DNA of 64,000 nt from Candidatus Melainabacteria bacterium (GCA_016716405.1 JADJWK010000003.1:248001-312000), one strand, 5' to 3'; shown: positions 16,586 to 26,043, counted from the stretch's first letter. Numbers and translations are program-made. The notes: a model not told the origin generated them from the sequence alone.

Positions 16586-19225
16586 GTGCAGGCCACACCA
16601 GATCTATTGGAATCGAAGAGCCGGAAGATGTTCCGGGTGGTCGGGCTGCAGTCCATTATCCTGAGCGTCCTGGTGGTGGTCTTCGGTGCATTCTCATATG
16701 CCGGTGTCGCCTTTGGTGTGGGCTCGGACCCCGTGGACAACCTGGCTCCCACCACCGGCTTGTTCTTTGTGGTTCTCGGTCTGACCACGGCTTTCATCAC
16801 CTGTTTTTCAGTATCGGACAAGACCGAGCAGCAGATACTCGCCAGTGTCGCCTCCGGTATCGCGCTCGTCGCTCTCCTCATCCTTGGCAAGCAGGTGGCG
16901 GACTATTCTTTCGACCTCGACTCCATAGTCTGGGGTCAGACTCTGCCACCGGTGACGGAGTTCTCTCCTTTTCGCACCAGTCCCACCACCGCTGGTTGCG
17001 TGGCTATGCTGGGGATCGCCCTCAGCCTCCTGACCAGTGATCGAGATCGCTCGATCAGATTCGGCCAGCTCGTGCTGTGCCTGCCCTTGTTGATCAGCAT
17101 TTTTGTGATGCTGGGATTCTCGTTCCAGGCGCATCTCTATGTATCGGTGGAGCAGATGCCCATGACTCTTCCGACAGCCAGAGTGCTTTTCATGATGTGT
17201 CTGGCGGCCTGCCTCTGCCGTCCCGATCGCGGCTACGCCTGGCTCATCGCCTCCGATACCGCCGGTAGTGCTATGCTCCGGCGCCTCCTGCCGCTCTCCA
17301 TGTTCGGCCCCATGGCCATTTCATTCCTGTGCGTCTACGGAGAGCATTCGGGCTGGTACAGCGCCGATGTCTCCTGCGCGCTCATGTCCGCCGCCATAAG
17401 CGGTTTGTTCTCGGCCAGTCTTCTGCTCTCCTCGTCTTCAGTGCGGCAGCTCGATCACTTGCGGGCCAGTCTCAAGGACAGGGTCGAGCAACTCACCCGG
17501 GATCATCAGGAACAGCTCCGCAAACTCGCCGAGATCAACCACGATCTCGAGAATCTCAGCGAGCAAACCAAGCGTGGGCGGGATCAGGCCCTGGAAGCTT
17601 CGTCCATGAAATCGGAGTTCGTCTCCAAAATGAGCAACGAGATAAGGACCCCGATGATCGGTGTGCTGGGTATCGTCGAAGCCATGCTCAGGCTCGATCT
17701 TCCCAAGCGAATCAGAGAGTATGTCCTGGTGATCAGAGACGCCGGTCGTTCTTTCCTGTTGATTATCAACGACATCCTCGACTTCTCCTCACTGGAGGAA
17801 GGGACTCTCGTTATTCAGAACAAGCCTTTCGACCTGGTGCAGCTGGTGGAGGGTGTTGGCGAGCTGCTGGCGCCACAGGCGCATAAAAAGGGTCTGCTTT
17901 TTCTTACTTATATAGACCCGGCCATTCCCGAATCGGTCGTGGGCGACGAAGTGCGTTTGCGTCAGGTGCTCCTTAATCTGGCCGGTAACGCTATCAAATT
18001 CACCGAGAAGGGGCGGGTGACTATCAGGGTCAATGTTGCCGGCGGCTCGGACAGAGAAGTGCAGATGCGTTTCTCGGTAGAGGATACCGGTATCGGAATG
18101 ACCGAGGACGAGCGCCGGCGGCTTTTCCAGCCATTCGTCCAGGCTGACGGCTCCATCAACCGGAAGTACGGAGGCACCGGTCTGGGTTTGAGCATCTCCA
18201 AAAAGCTCGTGGAGATGATGGGCGGCGAGGTCGACGTTCATGCTGTCAAGGACAAAGGATCGACTTTCTGGATGATTCTCAATCTTGCCAGGGTGCGCAA
18301 GCCCGATGCTCTGCGGACAAAGCCCAGGCATGGCACCAGGGCTCTGGTGGTGGTCAGAGATCATCATTCTCGCGAGTTCCTGGCTTCCTATCTCGACTAT
18401 TTCGGTTTCGTTGTGGTCGCCATGAACTCTCTGACCGCTCTCGAGCAGCATTTCGCCGAGCCCGACGAAGAGGATGCCGGAGCGAGCTGGATAGGTTTCG
18501 TCGACGCACATTATCTGAGCAATGCCGAAGACCGGGAAGATTCAGCCAGGATTCTCAGGCAAATGAGCAGCAAGATAGGCTTCGTTCTGGTGACCGAATA
18601 CGAGGGTACCATGGACAACACTATCCGCAAGCTCGGATTCAAATCGACCCTGCGCTGCCCGATCAGACGAAGCGAGTTTCTCGCCTGTCTCGATAGCGCC
18701 ACCGGTCGCTCGGCACCCTCTCTGGGTCTTACCGATTCCTCCGGCAGGCAACTGGAGGCCACGGACGGCTCCATGTCCCTGACCGGCATGCACGAGTCGA
18801 CCGGCTCTTCCCAGACTCCGGCCCGGGGGCTGGGCCTGGTGGTGGACGACAATTCGATCAACCGCCATGTGGCGGTGGTGCTGCTCGAGGGCCTCGGCAT
18901 TCGCTGCCACACTGCCAGCAACGGATTGCAGGCGATCCGTGAGTATAATGCTCGCAAGTACGATGTCATCTTCATGGATTGCCAGATGCCGGAGATGGAC
19001 GGCTATCAGGCAACCAAGCAGATAAGGCTGCTGGAGAAGCGCACCGGAGCTCATATTCCCATTGTCGCTCTCACTGCGCACGCGCTCGAAGGTAGCCGGG
19101 AAGCCTGCCTGGCTGCCGGCATGGACGACTATATAAGCAAGCCGGTCTCAGCCGAGGCGCTCAAGAGCGTCCTGGCCAGGTGGGCCCCGCATACCCAGGA
19201 CAGCAGCGCGGAGGAAGGGAAGTGA
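16586..19225 (+). CDS. Hybrid histidine kinase with Asn in place of phospho-acceptor His
   Basis: The 879-residue protein has about eight membrane helices (to about 280), a coiled coil, a HisKA-like helical hairpin, a HATPase_c domain and two receivers. The H-box reads KMSNEIRTPM: residue 351 (AAC, 17636-17638) is Asn where the family has the phosphorylated His. The ATPase domain keeps its motifs: N-box LLNLAGNAIKFT, G1 EDTGIGM, F-box LFQPFVQAD and G2 GGTGLGLSIS. Receiver 1 is degenerate (VVVRDHH, with one acid lost); receiver 2 is canonical (VVDDN, MDCQMPEMDG, ISKP). So it can probably bind ATP but cannot autophosphorylate in the usual way. The stop overlaps the start of the next kinase gene. 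Start GTG 16586 is uncertain; ATG 16628 is possible. Confidence 0.93.
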   Translation: MQATPDLLESKSRKMFRVVGLQSIILSVLVVVFGAFSYAGVAFGVGSDPVDNLAPTTGLFFVVLGLTTAFITCFSVSDKTEQQILASVASGIALVALLILGKQVADYSFDLDSIVWGQTLPPVTEFSPFRTSPTTAGCVAMLGIALSLLTSDRDRSIRFGQLVLCLPLLISIFVMLGFSFQAHLYVSVEQMPMTLPTARVLFMMCLAACLCRPDRGYAWLIASDTAGSAMLRRLLPLSMFGPMAISFLCVYGEHSGWYSADVSCALMSAAISGLFSASLLLSSSSVRQLDHLRASLKDRVEQLTRDHQEQLRKLAEINHDLENLSEQTKRGRDQALEASSMKSEFVSKMSNEIRTPMIGVLGIVEAMLRLDLPKRIREYVLVIRDAGRSFLLIINDILDFSSLEEGTLVIQNKPFDLVQLVEGVGELLAPQAHKKGLLFLTYIDPAIPESVVGDEVRLRQVLLNLAGNAIKFTEKGRVTIRVNVAGGSDREVQMRFSVEDTGIGMTEDERRRLFQPFVQADGSINRKYGGTGLGLSISKKLVEMMGGEVDVHAVKDKGSTFWMILNLARVRKPDALRTKPRHGTRALVVVRDHHSREFLASYLDYFGFVVVAMNSLTALEQHFAEPDEEDAGASWIGFVDAHYLSNAEDREDSARILRQMSSKIGFVLVTEYEGTMDNTIRKLGFKSTLRCPIRRSEFLACLDSATGRSAPSLGLTDSSGRQLEATDGSMSLTGMHESTGSSQTPARGLGLVVDDNSINRHVAVVLLEGLGIRCHTASNGLQAIREYNARKYDVIFMDCQMPEMDGYQATKQIRLLEKRTGAHIPIVALTAHALEGSREACLAAGMDDYISKPVSAEALKSVLARWAPHTQDSSAEEGK

Positions 19226-22200
19226 CCGACGGCACCCCGCGCAAATCTTTCGAGCGCGACATCGGTCGTGCCGGAGCGGTTATTTCGGTTGTTTTCGCTA
19301 CGGCCGGTTTGTTCGTCAACACCGGCATCTTCGGATGGCTCCCGGCAGACTGGGTCGCCCACGGAATCTCACCGGCCTCCTTTCTCGTCGTTCTCTTTCT
19401 TTCGGCCTCAGCCTATCTGCAGTCCAACCGGGCCATGGAAGAGGACCGCACTATTCCCGGCCTCGTCCTTTCTGTGCTCTCATTCGTATTTGCCGGTCTT
19501 CTCTTGATCCACAATTGCACCAAGAAGACCATCGATTGCGATCATTTGACCAATCAGCTGCTGTATTTCGCCGGCGAGAAAGTCACCGATATTCCTATGG
19601 CTGTCTGCCTGTTGCTTCTCTGCTTCACAGCCATTCTCTCGCAGCTCTGGGGAAAACGCGCCACCGCTGTCGGTCAGTATTTTCTCCTTCCCGTCTATGT
19701 GGCCATGATGCTTTCCCTGACGGCGGCTTTCTACGGGCTCCATGACTTGATGATGTTCGGCATGAGCATGGCGCCTTCACCCATCGAAGCCCTGGTCCTC
19801 GGCTATGTCATGGTGGCTCTGGTGGTGGCGCGCTTTCATGAGGGGCTGGCTGCGGTTCTCACCGATGACTCCGCCGCCGGCTTCGTGCTCAGGGTGCTCC
19901 TTCCGCAGGGGCTTGTCTGGCCGGTTCTGCTCGGCTTCCTTCGGCTCATGGGCCAGCACCACGGTCTCTGCAGCAGCGAGCTCGGCGCTTCTCTTTTCAC
20001 CGTCACGTCTATGGTGTTCCTCGTCAGTACCTCTGTCTGGGCCGCCGGAAGGATCAGCGCCATCGATCTGGAGCGCCGTGAGTCGGAGTCGGAGATGTCC
20101 AGGCTGAACGAGAATCTCAGGGCGCAGATCAAAGAGCTTACCGAACTCAACAAAGAGCTCGAGCTCGGTACCCTCGAGGCTGCCAAGTCGCACGATCTGG
20201 CTATCGAGGCCTCCATGCAGAAGGCTCAGTTTCTCTCCAACATGAGTCACGAGATCCGCACGCCCATGAATGGTGTTCTGGGGATGGTGGAGGTCCTTTT
20301 GCGCTCGCAGCTGAGCGACAAGGCGAGGGAGTACTCGCTATTGATCAGGGAGTCGGCCCAGAATCTGCTCACGGTTATCAATGATATTCTCGATTTCTCC
20401 AAGATAGAGGCCGGCAAGGTGGTCATCGAGGTCACCGATTTCGAGCCTCTCAGCATTGTAGAGGATGTGGCGCAAGTGGCTTCGGACGAGGCTCTCCGGC
20501 GCGGCATCACCCTCATGTCCTATGTCGAGCCGGAAGTGCCCCGGCAGGTCCAGGGCGACGGCGCCCGGATCAGGCAGGTTCTTTCGCACCTCACCAGTCA
20601 TGCCCTGAATGGCTCCGGCACTAAATGTATCCTGGTCAAATGCTCTCTGGTGGAGTCGGACAGATTCGTGGCGGTTCTGCGTTTCACTGTCGAAGATGAC
20701 GGTGAGCCCGCTTCCGAGGAGGATGTCGAGTCGCTGTTCCGGCAGAGACCCGAAGGCGAGGCGACTCCATCGACTCCGGTCTCCGCCGGTATTCTCGGTC
20801 TCAGTATCGCCCGCGGTCTCATTGATCTTATGGGCGGCCAGATCAAATCCGAGCGCATCGCGGAGAAGAATTCTTTCGGTTTCGATCTGCCCGTCAAGAT
20901 CTCCCATGATCAGCCGAGTATCAGAGTGGCTCGCGAGCTCGTCGGCACGCGTGTTCTCATCGTCGATGACGATTTCGGCTCCAGGCAGGTGCTGGAGAGC
21001 TATCTGACTTCCTGGAGGCTGCGTTGCGATCTGTCACCGGATCCGGTATCGGCACTGGGCCTGTTGCGGGCCGGCCGCGACCACGGCGATCCTTTCCGAC
21101 TGGCCATCGTCGATATGCGCATGCCCGGCATGACAGGTCTCGAGCTGGGCAAGGCCATCAGGGCCGATCATACTTATGACGAGCTGGCCCTGATTCTAGT
21201 AACTGCATATGACGACCAGAGCCTCGGCAATGAGGCCATCGAAAACGGCTTCACAGCTTATTTCACCAAGCCGGTGAGGCAGTCTCAACTCTTCGACTGC
21301 ATCATGAATGTGGTGGGCAAGGCCATCGTGGAGACCGGCGTCCAGCAGCCTGTCGATACCGGGCCCCAGCAGGAGCTGCCCCGGGCGCGCTTTCCGAGCA
21401 AGGACGGCGCCCAGGAGAGGTCCGAGATTTCCGCTCAGATACAGTCGCAGGATCTTCCGCGCGCTCGATTTCCGGGCAAGCAAGCGTCGGCGCCGGCGGC
21501 GAGTCCAGGTCATAGCCGGAGTCTCCCGATTCTGGTGGTGGACGACAACCAGATAAACCGGCAGGTGGCTGAGATCCTGCTTACCGAGATGGGCTTCAAA
21601 GTCGACCTGGCCGAGAACGGCAGGATTGCCGTGGACAAGGTGGCTGGCAATTCATATGGGGTGATTCTCCTCGACTGCCAGATGCCCGAGATGGACGGTT
21701 TCGATGCCGCCCGGGCGATCCGCCAGATGGAGCAGGGCTCGTCACGGCGAGTCCCGATTGTGGCGATGACCGCCGAATCCTGGGACACAGCCCGGGACGC
21801 ATGCCTGGCCGCCGGCATGGATGATTTCATCATGAAGCCAGTCGATCCCGAGAAGCTCAAGAAGGTGGCATCGAGTTGGATCGCAAGGGCCGGTCAAGCT
21901 TCAGCCGGAGCCACTTCGAGCCCCCCACCCGCCCGGACGCCGTCTCAGGGAGCAAGAACCACCGGCAGCTCTCTGCCTGCGCAACCCCAGCCCCCGCCCG
22001 GAGTCAGGACCACCGGCAGCTCTCTGCCTGCGCAGCCTCCGCCTCCGCCCGGAGTGAGGACCACCGGCAGCTCGTTGCCGGCTCAGCCTCCGCCGCCACC
22101 GGGGGTGCGAGTTACCCGGAGTTCGATGCCGGCCCAGCCGCCGCCCCCGCCCGGGGCGAGGACCACCGGCACCTCGTTACCGGCGCAGCAAGCCCCGGCT

Positions 22201-22647
22201 CCTGCGCCTTCTCCGGCGACCGCTCCGGTGTCGACTCCCGTAGCCTCTCCCGTGTCTTCTCCCGTGTCTTCTCCCGTATCCTCTCCCGTTTCGGGGGCGG
22301 CTCCGGCAGGCTCGAACGAAGAGCGTCTCCTGAATATGGCTGCTCTCAGGGAGCGTTTTGCCGAGGACGAGATCAAGATGCTCTTCGGAATCGTCGAAGA
22401 CTCTCTGGGCGGCGAGCTCAAAAAGCTGAGAGAAGGCCTGGCTCGCAACGATGACAAGGTGGTAGCCTCGGTGGCGCACGCTTTCAAGGGTGCTTCCATG
22501 TCCATCGAGGCGACCACTCTCTACGAGCTTCTCTATGAGCTCGAGAAGGCCGCCAAAGCATCGGAGAGTGCCCGTTTCGCCGGTCTCGCCGAGAAGATCG
22601 AGGCGGCCTATACCGAAACCATCGAAGTGATCAGACGATACAAATAG
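19222..22647 (+). CDS. Hybrid histidine kinase with intact His, degenerate ATPase, two receivers and HPt
   Basis: GTG at 19222 is chosen: GGAGGAAGGGA precedes it and it overlaps the upstream stop (GTGA), so translation is coupled. The 1141 residues hold about eight to ten membrane helices, a coiled coil, HisKA with His343 (NMSHEIRTPMNG), a HATPase-like domain, receivers at about 576-690 and 769-885, a Pro-rich repeat linker and an HPt domain (about 1030-1141; His1086 in VAHAFKGAS). The ATPase domain looks dead: both N-box Asn are His (LSHLTSHALNG), the G1 box is EDDGEPAS, the F-box is lost and G2 is AGILGL. Both receivers keep the acidic pair, Asp, Thr/Ser and Lys. It may be phosphorylated in trans by the upstream partner. 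Confidence 0.94.
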   Translation: MTDGTPRKSFERDIGRAGAVISVVFATAGLFVNTGIFGWLPADWVAHGISPASFLVVLFLSASAYLQSNRAMEEDRTIPGLVLSVLSFVFAGLLLIHNCTKKTIDCDHLTNQLLYFAGEKVTDIPMAVCLLLLCFTAILSQLWGKRATAVGQYFLLPVYVAMMLSLTAAFYGLHDLMMFGMSMAPSPIEALVLGYVMVALVVARFHEGLAAVLTDDSAAGFVLRVLLPQGLVWPVLLGFLRLMGQHHGLCSSELGASLFTVTSMVFLVSTSVWAAGRISAIDLERRESESEMSRLNENLRAQIKELTELNKELELGTLEAAKSHDLAIEASMQKAQFLSNMSHEIRTPMNGVLGMVEVLLRSQLSDKAREYSLLIRESAQNLLTVINDILDFSKIEAGKVVIEVTDFEPLSIVEDVAQVASDEALRRGITLMSYVEPEVPRQVQGDGARIRQVLSHLTSHALNGSGTKCILVKCSLVESDRFVAVLRFTVEDDGEPASEEDVESLFRQRPEGEATPSTPVSAGILGLSIARGLIDLMGGQIKSERIAEKNSFGFDLPVKISHDQPSIRVARELVGTRVLIVDDDFGSRQVLESYLTSWRLRCDLSPDPVSALGLLRAGRDHGDPFRLAIVDMRMPGMTGLELGKAIRADHTYDELALILVTAYDDQSLGNEAIENGFTAYFTKPVRQSQLFDCIMNVVGKAIVETGVQQPVDTGPQQELPRARFPSKDGAQERSEISAQIQSQDLPRARFPGKQASAPAASPGHSRSLPILVVDDNQINRQVAEILLTEMGFKVDLAENGRIAVDKVAGNSYGVILLDCQMPEMDGFDAARAIRQMEQGSSRRVPIVAMTAESWDTARDACLAAGMDDFIMKPVDPEKLKKVASSWIARAGQASAGATSSPPPARTPSQGARTTGSSLPAQPQPPPGVRTTGSSLPAQPPPPPGVRTTGSSLPAQPPPPPGVRVTRSSMPAQPPPPPGARTTGTSLPAQQAPAPAPSPATAPVSTPVASPVSSPVSSPVSSPVSGAAPAGSNEERLLNMAALRERFAEDEIKMLFGIVEDSLGGELKKLREGLARNDDKVVASVAHAFKGASMSIEATTLYELLYELEKAAKASESARFAGLAEKIEAAYTETIEVIRRYK
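21958..22290 (+). repeat. Tandem 51-bp repeats (Pro-rich linker) and 12-bp repeats inside hybrid kinase gene
   Basis: Five units of 51 bp begin near 21958, 22009, 22060, 22111 and 22162 and encode 17-residue units of the form TTGSSLPAQPPPPPGVR, with the fourth unit most diverged. After a short spacer, 12-bp units encode a run of SPVS (about 22240-22290). The tract tethers the HPt domain to the second receiver. Confidence 0.9.
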
Positions 22648-22701
22648 TTTGCGAAACCGGTGGATTCTGGGACAATTTAAAGCCTGTGGAAGAGGATGTA
22701 A

Positions 22702-24249
22702 ATGGCTGACAGAGTCACAATCGTTGTTGCCGAGGATCAGGAGCTGACCAGGCTCGGTCTCAAGCTGGCTCTGGGCAAGATCGAGGGGGTCGAGGTGGTG
22801 GGCGAAGCCGCCGACGGCCAGCAGGTTATCGATGTCGCCACCGAGGTGCGGCCGAATATCATTCTGATGGACATCGGACTGCCAGTTCATGACGGGATCT
22901 ATGCCACCCAGGTGATCAAGGGCTCCCATCCGGAGACCAGGATTATCATGTTCACCAGCGACGAGACCGATGACACTATTTTCGCTGCGTTGAACGCCGG
23001 CGCCGACGGTTATTGCCTGAAGAAGATCTCCACCGATCAGCTCTCCATCGCCATCAACTCGGTGATGATGGGAGCAGCCTGGCTGGATCCCGGGGTAGCC
23101 AACCGGGTGCTCCGGGCACAGCGGAGCATGGGTGCCGGAGGCGGTGCTCCGGCGGCTCAGCAGGAGCAGACCGCCACAGGCTCGATCTCGAACAAACATG
23201 TGGAAGTTCTCAAGCTCATCGAAAAGGGTCTGGGCAAAGAGCAGATCGCCTCCACCCTCGGGATTTCGGTAAGCGATGTGGAAGGCTCTCTTCGCGAGAT
23301 TCTCGGCGGCGTCCTCACGGGAGGCGGACAGGCCTCTCAGGCTTCCCAGCCTCCCGGCGGCGACACCGCCGCGGTCCTGAACAAAGATGATCTCAGACCC
23401 GGAGCGCTTTTTGCCGACAAATATCTGATCAAATCGGTGATCGGCGAAGGCGGGATGAGTGTCGTCTATGACGCTCAGCACGAATACATGAACCGCCGGG
23501 TCGCTATCAAGATGCTCCATGACAAACTCGCCGGCGATCAGGAGATCGTCACGCGATTCAAGCAGGAGGCGCGCACATCCGCCGCTGTTCAGCACCCAAA
23601 CCTGGTGACGGTCTATGACTCGGGAATCACTTCTGGCGGCCAGCCCTATATCGTCATGGATTATCTGGACGGCCTGAACCTCCAGGAGTACATCGAGAAG
23701 GGCCAGCCCGACACAGGCGAGCTGATCGCCATATTCTGCCAGGTCTGCGACGCTCTCGAAGCGGCTCACAAAGCCGGTCTCGTGCACCGCGATTTGAAAC
23801 CCAGCAATATCATGCTGATTCCGGACGAGCGGGGCAATGCCTTCGTGAAGCTCGTCGATTTCGGTATCGCCAAGTTCGTGCACGAGCAGCAGGACATCAG
23901 GCTCACCCAGACAGGTCAGGTCTTCGGCACACCGGCTTTCATGAGCCCCGAGCAGTGCCGGAGCGAGTCCCTCGATGTGCGCACCGACATCTATTCGCTC
24001 GGCTGTGTGATGTACGAGGCTTTTACTGCTGAAAGAGCCTTTGTCGGCAAATCGGTTTTCGAGGTGCTCACCATGCATGTCAGCGAGTATCCCTCGAGAT
24101 TGCCATTTCTGGCTGCGGGCACGGTGATCATGAGCGAGCTGGAGAAGATTATCTTCCTCTGCCTGAACAAAGAGAAGGATCAACGTCCGGATTCGGCCAG
24201 GCGGCTCAAACAGATGCTGGTCGGCGCTTACAATACCACCAAAGCCTGA
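22702..24249 (+). CDS. NarL-type receiver and HTH fused to a Ser/Thr protein kinase
   Basis: The 515-residue soluble protein has three parts. Residues 1-125 are a receiver with every key residue (acid pair AEDQ, Asp57 in LMDIGLP, Thr in MFTSDE, Lys in CLKK). Residues about 155-205 resemble a LuxR/NarL helix-turn-helix (SNKHVEVLKLIEKGLGKEQIASTLGISVSDVEG). Residues about 235-510 are a complete Hanks-type kinase: GEGGMSVVY, Lys270 (AIKML), His362-Arg-Asp364 with DLKPSN, Asp386-Phe-Gly and GTPAFMSPEQ. There is no membrane segment. It starts 54 bp after the HPt-bearing kinase, with GAAGAGGA before its ATG, so it is very likely in the same operon and a target of that phosphorelay. Whether the HTH binds DNA or only links domains is open. 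The fusion is unusual. Confidence 0.94.
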   Translation: MADRVTIVVAEDQELTRLGLKLALGKIEGVEVVGEAADGQQVIDVATEVRPNIILMDIGLPVHDGIYATQVIKGSHPETRIIMFTSDETDDTIFAALNAGADGYCLKKISTDQLSIAINSVMMGAAWLDPGVANRVLRAQRSMGAGGGAPAAQQEQTATGSISNKHVEVLKLIEKGLGKEQIASTLGISVSDVEGSLREILGGVLTGGGQASQASQPPGGDTAAVLNKDDLRPGALFADKYLIKSVIGEGGMSVVYDAQHEYMNRRVAIKMLHDKLAGDQEIVTRFKQEARTSAAVQHPNLVTVYDSGITSGGQPYIVMDYLDGLNLQEYIEKGQPDTGELIAIFCQVCDALEAAHKAGLVHRDLKPSNIMLIPDERGNAFVKLVDFGIAKFVHEQQDIRLTQTGQVFGTPAFMSPEQCRSESLDVRTDIYSLGCVMYEAFTAERAFVGKSVFEVLTMHVSEYPSRLPFLAAGTVIMSELEKIIFLCLNKEKDQRPDSARRLKQMLVGAYNTTKA

Positions 24250-24250
24250 T

Positions 24251-25255
24251 CTATCGCTCCGGGAGCCAGCGCAGGCGCAGGTTCACAGTCTCTTCTCGTG
24301 CCTCTATATCTGGTATCACAAGATCGGCATTGTCCTTGAGGGCGGTCTTCAAATTGCTCCAGGATGGCGGGGAGAGCATGACCATATAACCATCTGAGAC
24401 AAGGGAGGCCCTGTCCTCGAACTGACCCCCGCTCAGGCAGATGAAAGAGCCCAGGATTCTGTCGGGCTTGTGAGCCGGGTCCGCCATGATGGCGCTGCCC
24501 TCCTCGCATCCGTGGCGCCAGACCAGGGTGGCGTCAGCCGCCGGGCTCGGAGCCGTCATCAAGCGAATGGCGGTATTGTCCGGCATCCGGTCCAGCCCGC
24601 TTGCCAGCGAGCGCGCCGAGCGCCAGGAGGTCTCGAGAACCAGGTCGGCATTCTCCAGATAGACGCAGGTGTCTCGGGAGCGCACCGCCAGGATGCTGGC
24701 GATGGGATCGGCGGTCATCGCTTTCACTACCTCCCGGTCGATGAAGACCTCCCTGTGGGGGTTGTTGACCGCAGGGTAGGGATACCAGCCGTAGTGCTGA
24801 CCCATTAAGGACAGCATTCTGGTGGCACCGAAATATTTCACCACTTCGATCTCGTGCTCGAAAAGTCCGATGGCGGCCACGGTCGGCCTGTCGAGGAATT
24901 CGAAGCCTGCCAGGCCGTTTGCCGGAGCGTAGACCACTCCGGAATAGGAGTTTTCGGGCATCTCTTCGAACTCGGTGAGCAGCCCGTTGTCCACGGGAAA
25001 GTCCAGCCTCTCGTCATAACTCATATCGCCCAGGATGCGAAAAAAATGAATCAGATCCTCGGGAAAGGCGTCAATGTCAGAAGCCCTTTTGACACAGAAC
25101 ATAGCCTCGGGAGTGCGCCCCTGATTGAGACCCTGGCTGACCAGAGCCCAGCAGGACAGCCCTACCGGAGGTGGCAGATCGACGCTGTAGACAGCCAGCG
25201 AGAACGACCGTTTCGTGAAAAGCTCTCTCGTGTCCACCAGTCTGGCGTTTTTCAA
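24251..25255 (-). CDS. Hypothetical soluble protein
   Basis: The 334-residue protein has no signal peptide or membrane helix and shows an even mixture of strands and helices. The first half has SFSLAVYSVDLPPPVGLSCW and a GLFEHEIEVVKYFGATRML segment, and the C-terminus ends in a basic NLRLRWLPER. I do not recognise a family. Its start overlaps the stop of the fatty-acid-hydroxylase-like gene by 4 bp (ATGA-type coupling), so it is probably needed with that enzyme. It converges with the receiver-kinase fusion gene, 1 bp apart. Confidence 0.78.
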   Translation of the reverse strand: MKNARLVDTRELFTKRSFSLAVYSVDLPPPVGLSCWALVSQGLNQGRTPEAMFCVKRASDIDAFPEDLIHFFRILGDMSYDERLDFPVDNGLLTEFEEMPENSYSGVVYAPANGLAGFEFLDRPTVAAIGLFEHEIEVVKYFGATRMLSLMGQHYGWYPYPAVNNPHREVFIDREVVKAMTADPIASILAVRSRDTCVYLENADLVLETSWRSARSLASGLDRMPDNTAIRLMTAPSPAADATLVWRHGCEEGSAIMADPAHKPDRILGSFICLSGGQFEDRASLVSDGYMVMLSPPSWSNLKTALKDNADLVIPDIEAREETVNLRLRWLPER

Positions 25256-26043
25256 GAGCGAATCTCCTTGCCCCGGGCCGCTTCCGAGAAGAGGCTTTCA
25301 TAGGACTGATTGAGACTGCCCAGGAGCCGGTCCCAGATGTCCGTATAGAATCCGAAATTGCTGTTCGGTTCACGGTGATGCTGCGCATGAAAAGTGCTGG
25401 TGGTGATATCGCGAAGGATCGGGATTTTCATCCAGCGGCGGGGGAACGGCTCGACCCCTACATGACCGAGAGCACCGAAGGCGGCATTGAGAAGAAGGTA
25501 GAAGACGATACCCGCCCAGCTCGCCTGATAGACGCTCAGGACCAGGAGCCAGAGGCTGCCGAAGCCCAGGACCTCAAGGGGGCTCATCACGAAAAGGGAC
25601 AGGGGACGGACTGCCTGGTAGCGATGGTGAGTCTGGTGCACATATTCGAAGATTCCGGGAATGTGCACGATCCTGTGGGTCACATACATGAGGAAATCCA
25701 TCATCATTGTCAGGACGAAGACATCCACCAGGGTTGCAAAGCCTGTCTCCCGCCTGATAACGATGATTCCATGCTTCCAGAGATACCATCCGGCAAGCGC
25801 TACCAGGCTGTTGAAGATGACGCACAGGACCGCGAGCCTGATTTCATAAGCTGATAGCGGGTCCGGTCTTGCATAGATGATTTTCTCGGTACAGAGACGG
25901 ACGACCAGACAGCCTCCACCCACGCAGAGCGCGAACTGCAGGATGTTCTGGACGAGGAGCCAGAAGAACGCCTCGAAAGCGCTGATCGAGGCGAAGTAAT
26001 CGAGTAGTTCGAGGAGCAGATCCGACTCCATGCCCGGCTCCAT
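25252..26043 (-). CDS. Sterol desaturase / fatty acid hydroxylase family membrane enzyme
   Basis: The 263-residue protein has about five membrane segments and the histidine boxes of the FA_hydroxylase family that bind a di-iron centre: HRIVH (near 120), HQTHH (near 133) and HAQHH (near 216). FLMYVTHRIVHIPGIF and FGFYTDIWDRLLGS are typical. Such enzymes add a hydroxyl or a double bond to lipids in the membrane with O2; the lipid here is unknown. Another start at 26031 (GGAG six bases upstream) would remove four residues. It is the first gene of a two-gene leftward operon with the hypothetical gene at 24251. Confidence 0.9.
   Translation of the reverse strand: MEPGMESDLLLELLDYFASISAFEAFFWLLVQNILQFALCVGGGCLVVRLCTEKIIYARPDPLSAYEIRLAVLCVIFNSLVALAGWYLWKHGIIVIRRETGFATLVDVFVLTMMMDFLMYVTHRIVHIPGIFEYVHQTHHRYQAVRPLSLFVMSPLEVLGFGSLWLLVLSVYQASWAGIVFYLLLNAAFGALGHVGVEPFPRRWMKIPILRDITTSTFHAQHHREPNSNFGFYTDIWDRLLGSLNQSYESLFSEAARGKEIRS

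Noticed and set aside
22177..24183. 668-codon open frame on the - strand opposite the receiver-kinase fusion
   Set aside because: It lies antisense to a protein with complete receiver and kinase motifs; its product has no domain and mirrors the GC-biased codon pattern of the true gene.
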